Assembly: GCA_965249955.1 (NCBI GenBank)
Contig: OZ252261.1
Coordinates: 1,178,001-1,242,000 of the forward strand
DNA length: 64,000 bases
Direction of reading: 5' to 3'
Source of the DNA: SB11 sp965249955
GTDB taxonomy: Bacteria; Bacteroidota; Bacteroidia; UBA8524
Position numbers and translations under genes: made by a program. The first letter of the stretch is position 1; every line of letters starts with the position of its first letter. Shown piece after piece: positions 59,066 to 64,000 of this stretch. Below the pieces are notes generated by a model. That model searched no databases, was not told the DNA's origin, and saw only the letters and a program-made list of their open reading frames with translations.

Positions 59066-59073
59066 CAAAGTTA
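59066..59073 (-). promoter_or_regulatory. -7 element TAACTTTG of PKD gene G
   Basis: The reverse complement is TAACTTTG (TAnnTTTG), 28 bp before the ATG. Confidence 0.5.
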
Positions 59074-59149
59074 CACAAATTTGACTAATGTGATTTTCAG
59101 CACAATGTCAAAAAAAAGTAAACTCACCTACTACTGCCGTAAATAAAAA

Positions 59150-59175
59150 AAGGGCGCCTTTTACAAGGCGCCCTT
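59150..59175 (-). terminator. terminator of the GEVED/CUB/DUF5011 gene
   Basis: An 11-bp stem (59150-59160 with 59165-59175, loop TTAC), with a T-run on the minus strand. Confidence 0.9.
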
Positions 59176-59217
59176 ACTATTAAAGCTTAGTTTTTAATTT
59201 ATGGAGTGAGGCACGTA

Positions 59218-59440
59218 TTAACGTGTAACTGTAACTTTTTTGTTAGCTACTTGACCATTGCTTTGTATTTGTACAAAGTATACGCCCGCAGCTACTTCTG
59301 ATAAGTCTACAGTTAGTTTGTTGTTCAATACATCGTTTGCACTGAAAGTGCGAACGGCTTGGCCTGCTATATTCATTATTGTAATAGTAGCATCGCCATG
59401 TACAGGTACGCCAAACTCTACTTCAAATTTACCGCTGTTA
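59218..59440. repeat. near-identical sorting-domain DNA, copy 1 (partner 63786-64000)
   Basis: The sequence from the stop codon at 59218 to about 59432 matches 63786-64000 base for base, apart from two substitutions that I could see. The second copy runs into the window edge, so the full length is unknown. Confidence 0.9.
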
Positions 59441-62400
59441 GGGTTAGGGTAAATGTTGATTGCTTCGCCAAAGGTTACATCTTGTATTCCTGTGGTGTTT
59501 GAAGTTACATTTACAAGACGTAGGTGAGGAACAGATATATTGCCTGAACCATCAACGGCTTGGTAAATAACTTGATACAAACCTTCTTTAAGCATGTTAA
59601 CGTTTGAGCTTAGGATTTCAACCTTACCTTTAAACTTGGTAGGATCTGAACCGATATTTTCAAACGTGTTAGGTGCCCAGTAGTTATCCCAAGTACTTAC
59701 ACCATCAAATGGATTAAATACTGTCCAACGCTCAAGGTTTGCAGGTGTAGAAATAACAATTGGGCTAGAGTTATCAACTACACGGATGATACGAGTGTAC
59801 ACAGAAGTGTTACCTGCACCGTCAGTACCTGTATAAGTAATTGTATAATCACCTAATTCGGTAATATCAAAGTTACCTGTACGTGTAATGTTTACAGTTG
59901 GGAAGTAGTTATCACTACCTGTTACTGCTGGTTCAGTAAACGATAAATCGTTTACAGCTACTGTCATAAACTCAGAACCTGAACGTGAAGTAAGTACCGG
60001 TGGTACTAGGTCGGTTACATTGTATACACGTGTTAACTGTGTAGCTGCATTACCAGAACCGTCTACTGCTGAGTATGTTACTTTGTATTGTCCAAATACT
60101 GACGTATTTACCTGACCTGATACTACGTTTAGTTGAACATTAGTCCAATAGTTATCCGATACGGTAGTTGGGTCTGCAAAGTTTGAGTTTACTTGAACGG
60201 TCATTGGGTTTCCGCCTACTGCATTAATTACAGGAGATGTGCGGTCTACTACGTTTACTATACGTTTTGCTGTGCTTGTGTTGCCATAAGCATCTGTTAC
60301 GGTATAGTCAACCTCATAAGTTCCCAATTGGGTCTCGTCAACTTGGTTAGCAGCTATTATTAGGTTATCAATGTTTACTGCTCCAGGGTTATCTATTGCA
60401 GTAGCTCCTGAATCGTTGTAAGGGGTGTTTACTTCGTGTGTTTGGGTAGCATTACCTACTACTGTAAGTGTTGGTGCTGTTAAATCAGCCAATACGAATA
60501 CAAAACGTACACGTGGTTGTGCTGCTATACCTGAACCATCTTTTACATTATAAGTAACTACATAAACACCTGTTTGTGAAGAGTCAACTTGGTTAACAGT
60601 AACTATACGACCTGTAATGTTACCTTCACGGTTATCAAATGCGGTAGCTCCTGCATCGTTGTATGAAGTATTTACTTCAATATATACGCTATCGGCACCG
60701 TTCATTGTAATTACTGGAGGTACATCGTCAGCTTTCATCACTATTAAATAGTCTTCGTATTCACCTACATCTATAGGACCACAAGCAGTGAAAGGCTTAC
60801 CTGCAAAGGCAATACCAACACGCATACGTGCTATACCGGGTGTTACTACGCTATTATCAGGTATTGTAACTGTTGTAGCAAGCACTTTAGAGGTGCTGTT
60901 AAAATCGCTGGCAACTACTTCGCTTGCATCAAAAGTACCATCACGATTAAAGTCAATCCATACTTTACGGTCTGCAAGATCAACATTTTGGTCGCGTTCA
61001 ACCTCAATATCATAGCTACCACCAATGTAAACTTCAGGAGAAGTTGGTGTTGAGTTGTTTTCGTAACCGTTGTTACCTAAACTACTAACTACTTCTTGAC
61101 CGGCAAATTTAACACGGCTAATAGACATACTTTGTAGCGGAGTACCCACTGTAGGTGTACAGTAGTCGATTACGCGCACATAATCAGTACGAGTGCGGCT
61201 TGCTGTACCATTATCGTTGGTTGCTGTATATTTAACAGTGTAACGACCTGCTTTATCAAACTGTACGTTGATATCTTGATCGGTTAATGTACCACCATTT
61301 AATAAAGTAAAGTCACCGGGAGATATAGTCCAAGTACCTTCACACCAAGCAACGGTTTTATTGCGAAGTGTTGTGTTTTCGCCAACTGAAATTATTGACT
61401 CATCAGTACTAAAGTCTACAATTGGCAACATAGAAGTTGTTGCTAGATGGAATGTGCGGTAAGCAGTATCCCAACCTTCGCATGATTTTACAACTAAACG
61501 TACTGTGTATGTTTTATCGTTGGTGTACACATAAGTAGGGTTTTCCTCATCGTTGTTGTAAGGAAAATCTTCAAAACCTGCAGGGTAAGCTATGTTTGCA
61601 TCGTAGTCGAATATCCATTGGATATCTTCAATTTCGCGAGTATTTTTAGTTGCATTACTGAAACGAATTTCGCGAGTAGCTAAACAGTTGTATATAGAAT
61701 CGTTGCTTAAACGATCAACAACATCTATAGCTGCATTTATAGGGCCATCGTTACGGTAGTTGGTTTTCCAGAATAATGCAAAACCTTTTCCGCTGGTAAA
61801 TGTATTACTTTGAAACTCTACAGTTGCTTTGCCACTTACAGCAACAAAGTTTTTATCGCCACCAAGTGCTTGGTTATTACCTCCTTGAAACAATAGTTTA
61901 CCGGTTACATCCGGACCATCGTAGATACGCAAGAAATCATTAGTACCTAATGTATACTCAGCATTTGGAAGAAAAATCTCAATACTTTCAGCATCACATA
62001 CGTCTATAACAAACTGGCAAAGAGCATTTTTATCAGGATAGTTTTTGTCTTTTCCTCCCGGATCGTATACTACACCAGAATCGCGTCCACTTCTTAAGTC
62101 TTCGCAAATAACGTTTTCAATTTTGTTTGAGTTGGTAGGGTATTCTATCACTACGTAATCGTCTTTACATAGTTTGGTAGAACCTATAGAGTTACTGGCT
62201 GTTAAACATACTTGGTAGTTTGCAGTATCGGTAAAGAATATCGACATATTTCTAGATGCCAAACTACCGCTAATGGTAAACCAAAACTTGTCAAAATCAG
62301 GCGGGGTAATTTCCCACAAATACGTTGTTGGCCCAGAAGTAGAGAAGTCTAAGAAATCGACAATTTCATCAACAACCGGATCGTTGGCAGCTAAAGGAAT

Positions 62401-62802
62401 ATAATTTCGACTGGCCAAAAACCTTACAGAAGGTGCAACAGTAGGATCGACAACAACAACATTTTTAGTTGTAGTGGCTGAACCTGCACAATTGGTTGAT
62501 GTAACCCTTACTTGGTATGTGCCTGCCGATGGGAAAGCATATAAGAAGTTAGTTGTTGATGCTTCAACATTGGCCAAACCATTAACTGAGGTTGACCACT
62601 CGTGCCCAATGTAACCATCTTTGTTGGCATTAATAAATGTTGCAGGCGAACCTGTAAACACTGTATCAGGAATAAAGAAGTTTGCTGTTGGGTTTGAAGG
62701 AGTGTTAATGGTAATATCAAAATCAAAAGTCTCACCCCAAGTAACTGAGTTACAAGTTGTGGTTGAATTAAATGTGTTACTACCTGAAACACGTAAGCGC
62801 AT
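59218..62802 (-). CDS. C-terminal part of a frameshifted GEVED/CUB/PKD/DUF5011 T9SS protein
   Basis: 1194 aa as an open frame, but its first Met (MRLRVSG) lies inside a GEVED domain, so it is not a real start. Frame-matched sequence continues upstream to the break near 62880. In order it holds the rest of GEVED 1, two PKD-like domains (to about 215), and a CUB-like domain (about 240-345; FVIDVCDAESIEIFLP, LRIYDGPDVTGKLLF). Two more PKD-like domains follow, then a second GEVED domain (about 550-690; VWIDFNRDGTFDASE, GEYEDYLIVM). Five DUF5011/HYR-type Ig domains come after that (repeated V-T-Y-x-x-x-DGSGN ends). A sorting domain (INIYPNPNSGKFEVEF) closes it. The full product is probably about 1360 aa. 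Confidence 0.85.
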   Translation of the reverse strand: MRLRVSGSNTFNSTTTCNSVTWGETFDFDITINTPSNPTANFFIPDTVFTGSPATFINANKDGYIGHEWSTSVNGLANVEASTTNFLYAFPSAGTYQVRVTSTNCAGSATTTKNVVVVDPTVAPSVRFLASRNYIPLAANDPVVDEIVDFLDFSTSGPTTYLWEITPPDFDKFWFTISGSLASRNMSIFFTDTANYQVCLTASNSIGSTKLCKDDYVVIEYPTNSNKIENVICEDLRSGRDSGVVYDPGGKDKNYPDKNALCQFVIDVCDAESIEIFLPNAEYTLGTNDFLRIYDGPDVTGKLLFQGGNNQALGGDKNFVAVSGKATVEFQSNTFTSGKGFALFWKTNYRNDGPINAAIDVVDRLSNDSIYNCLATREIRFSNATKNTREIEDIQWIFDYDANIAYPAGFEDFPYNNDEENPTYVYTNDKTYTVRLVVKSCEGWDTAYRTFHLATTSMLPIVDFSTDESIISVGENTTLRNKTVAWCEGTWTISPGDFTLLNGGTLTDQDINVQFDKAGRYTVKYTATNDNGTASRTRTDYVRVIDYCTPTVGTPLQSMSISRVKFAGQEVVSSLGNNGYENNSTPTSPEVYIGGSYDIEVERDQNVDLADRKVWIDFNRDGTFDASEVVASDFNSTSKVLATTVTIPDNSVVTPGIARMRVGIAFAGKPFTACGPIDVGEYEDYLIVMKADDVPPVITMNGADSVYIEVNTSYNDAGATAFDNREGNITGRIVTVNQVDSSQTGVYVVTYNVKDGSGIAAQPRVRFVFVLADLTAPTLTVVGNATQTHEVNTPYNDSGATAIDNPGAVNIDNLIIAANQVDETQLGTYEVDYTVTDAYGNTSTAKRIVNVVDRTSPVINAVGGNPMTVQVNSNFADPTTVSDNYWTNVQLNVVSGQVNTSVFGQYKVTYSAVDGSGNAATQLTRVYNVTDLVPPVLTSRSGSEFMTVAVNDLSFTEPAVTGSDNYFPTVNITRTGNFDITELGDYTITYTGTDGAGNTSVYTRIIRVVDNSSPIVISTPANLERWTVFNPFDGVSTWDNYWAPNTFENIGSDPTKFKGKVEILSSNVNMLKEGLYQVIYQAVDGSGNISVPHLRLVNVTSNTTGIQDVTFGEAINIYPNPNSGKFEVEFGVPVHGDATITIMNIAGQAVRTFSANDVLNNKLTVDLSEVAAGVYFVQIQSNGQVANKKVTVTR

Positions 62803-62873
62803 TCTGGTTAAACCAGGTTTAGCACTACACGGAACCGATACCGTTTTTGAATAGTTGTCGGTAGCATTAAACG

Positions 62874-63299
62874 TTAAAGAACAAAATACTCTCCCGCATC
62901 ATTAAAGTCTCTGTCGCCATTCCAATCTATCCAACCTGCATAACGGTTAGTTGTAGTGGTAGCTGGTCCGTTTTGAGATTTAAACTCATAAGATGAGCCG
63001 GGGGTAACATCGGTTGTATATTTTGGGAATGAAGCGGCATCCCAATAGCTATACAAACCTCTGCTAATACTTGGACAAGAAGGGCCTTCAAATTTAAGCT
63101 TGTTAAATTCAACTTTTTCAAAGGCAGCATTCCAGCCGTCGCAAATGGTTCCGTTAAGACCGGCCGCACCGCAATAGGGTGAAGGATTGGTTGATTGAGC
63201 TCTCAAATTCCCTGCAAAACCCACTGTAAACAGCAGGGCAAGAGCCATTGAGGCTAAAATCAAAACATTCCGTCGTTTTTTTGTAAAGGTGTTATTCAT
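62874..63299 (-). CDS. N-terminal part of the frameshifted GEVED protein (signal peptide and start of GEVED 1)
   Basis: 141 aa with a signal peptide of about 35 residues (MNNTFTKKRRNVLILASMALALL.., ending LRAQ). It opens a GEVED domain (TPGSSYEFKSQNG, then YAGWIDWNGDRDFNDAGEYFVL) and then stops. The missing half of the domain (NATDNYSKTVSVPCSAKPGLTR) continues in another frame just downstream. One extra T in either of two short T-runs on the coding strand (plus-strand A-runs 62876-62878 or 62883-62886) would join the two parts. Either the gene is broken or the base is a sequence error. Confidence 0.85.
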   Translation of the reverse strand: MNNTFTKKRRNVLILASMALALLFTVGFAGNLRAQSTNPSPYCGAAGLNGTICDGWNAAFEKVEFNKLKFEGPSCPSISRGLYSYWDAASFPKYTTDVTPGSSYEFKSQNGPATTTTNRYAGWIDWNGDRDFNDAGEYFVL

Positions 63300-63723
63300 A
63301 GGTGTTTGATTGATTTGTTACTTGTGTTAACTTACTATTAAACTTAATTCGTGGCCACTAATATCCTACTATTTTTTATTTAAACAAAGGTTTTGTATAG
63401 TTTTTAGCCATTTAAAAGCAGTTTTTACTGTTTTTTGACATTTTAAAAATATTAACAAAAGCCAAATATTAACCCAACAATCAGCTAAAAAACAGCTAAC
63501 AAGCATCATATTAAGTTATTAATAATTTGTATATACAACAATAAACCGATTTAAAGAATTTTGTAGCAATACTACCCGCCATTTTTAATGGTTTACCAAA
63601 CTTTGTTACTGAAGTAGGCAGGGTATAACGAAATAGCCAAAGCAGACTTTTTTACAGCTGATAGTTAACGCTGAAACCGTGTAGTACTCTCGTCAGCCCT
63701 ACACAAAGGAAAAGACAAAAAGA
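63300..63723. other. gene-free spacer upstream of the GEVED gene
   Basis: AT-rich spacer that must hold the promoter of the GEVED gene. I saw no clean TAnnTTTG element on the minus strand and no gene. Confidence 0.5.
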
Positions 63724-63757
63724 AAAGGGCTATGGCAGAATTCTGCCATAGCCCTTT
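63724..63757 (-). terminator. terminator of the gene entering at the right edge
   Basis: A perfect 34-bp palindrome (17-bp arms, 63724-63740 with 63741-63757), followed on the minus strand by a T-rich tract. Confidence 0.9.
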
Positions 63758-63785
63758 AAGCTATTAAGTATGCTAAGGCTATGCC

Positions 63786-64000
63786 TTAACGTGTAACTGT
63801 AACTTTTTTGTTAGCTACTTGACCATTGCTTTGTATTTGTACAAAGTATACGCCCGCAGCTACTTCTGATAAGTCTACAGTTAATTTGTTGTTCAATACA
63901 TCGTTTGCACTGAAAGTACGAACGGCTTGGCCTGCTATATTCATTATTGTAATAGTAGCATCGCCATGTACAGGTACGCCAAACTCTACTTCAAATTTAC
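63786..64000 (-). CDS. T9SS type A sorting domain of a protein running off the window (partial)
   Basis: Only the last 70 or so codons are present. The stop is TAA at 63786-63788 (complement). Translation gives the same sorting-domain end as the GEVED protein (VPVHGDATITIMNIAG, AAGVYFVQIQSNGQ, KKVTVTR). Its hairpin lies just downstream. The main body lies outside the window; by position and tail it is probably another member of the same surface-protein group. Confidence 0.88.
   Translation of the reverse strand, partial: KFEVEFGVPVHGDATITIMNIAGQAVRTFSANDVLNNKLTVDLSEVAAGVYFVQIQSNGQVANKKVTVTR

Noticed and set aside
62870..62895. Programmed -1 ribosomal frameshift in the GEVED gene
   Set aside because: No in-frame X XXY YYZ heptamer and no obvious stimulatory structure at the break. 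An indel is simpler.
62508..63169. Minus-strand ORFs at 62508-62792 (94 aa) and 62927-63169 (80 aa)
   Set aside because: They overlap the GEVED gene in other frames and are Gln/Leu-rich low-complexity shadows.
30526..63299. CRISPR array or tandem DNA repeats in the PKD region
   Set aside because: The repetition is of protein domains with diverged DNA; no regularly spaced short direct repeats were found.

Overview
The window looks like the chromosome of a member of the Bacteroidota. The evidence is the acpP-fabF pair next to an IPExxxVDY-family gene and pyruvate kinase, many T9SS C-terminal sorting domains, LruC-domain lipoproteins, PKD-rich giant surface proteins, and repeated TAnnTTTG -7 promoter elements in place of E. 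coli-like promoters. Genus cannot be fixed from the sequence alone. No rRNA, tRNA, CRISPR array, integrase or transposase is visible.

Region 1 (1-6.3 kb) is housekeeping. It holds the 3' truncated fabF and acpP (minus), an IPExxxVDY protein and pyk (plus), a kelch-like T9SS protein and a PcaF-like thiolase (minus).

Region 2 (6.5-18.9 kb) is a tandem array of five paralogous LruC-domain lipoproteins, all on the plus strand. Each gene has its own TAnnTTTG promoter, its own hairpin terminator, and a GCCACTTA-like upstream motif at fixed distances from the -7 element. Copies 4 and 5 are nearly identical at both ends, but their asparagine/glycine-rich beta-repeat cores differ strongly.

Region 3 (19-30.1 kb) is core metabolism and cell shape: gmk-nadD, lolA, the rod-shape operon mreB-mreC-mreD-mrdA(PBP2)-rodA, an aldehyde dehydrogenase, a small HEPN/AbiU2-like protein and a sugar-phosphate nucleotidyltransferase.

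Region 4 (30.5-64 kb) is a minus-strand array of giant secreted proteins. Seven paralogs of 1233-1308 aa share a signal peptide, a variable N-terminal half, a shared unnamed module, six PKD domains and a T9SS type A sorting domain. Three have globular N-termini (choice-of-anchor J-like, unknown, discoidin-like) and four have right-handed beta-helices. A small cysteine-rich secreted protein lies among them. The array ends with a GEVED/CUB/PKD/DUF5011 protein broken by a one-base frameshift, and with the last part of another T9SS protein whose sorting-domain DNA nearly duplicates its neighbour's.

The most interesting signal is mosaicism in two unrelated surface families. In the LruC array and in the beta-helix/PKD array, conserved flanks surround a diversified repeat core. 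In the second family the core of one gene groups with a different paralog than its flanks do, which implies recombination or gene conversion. Together with the separate transcription units, this suggests a locus for diversifying the cell surface.
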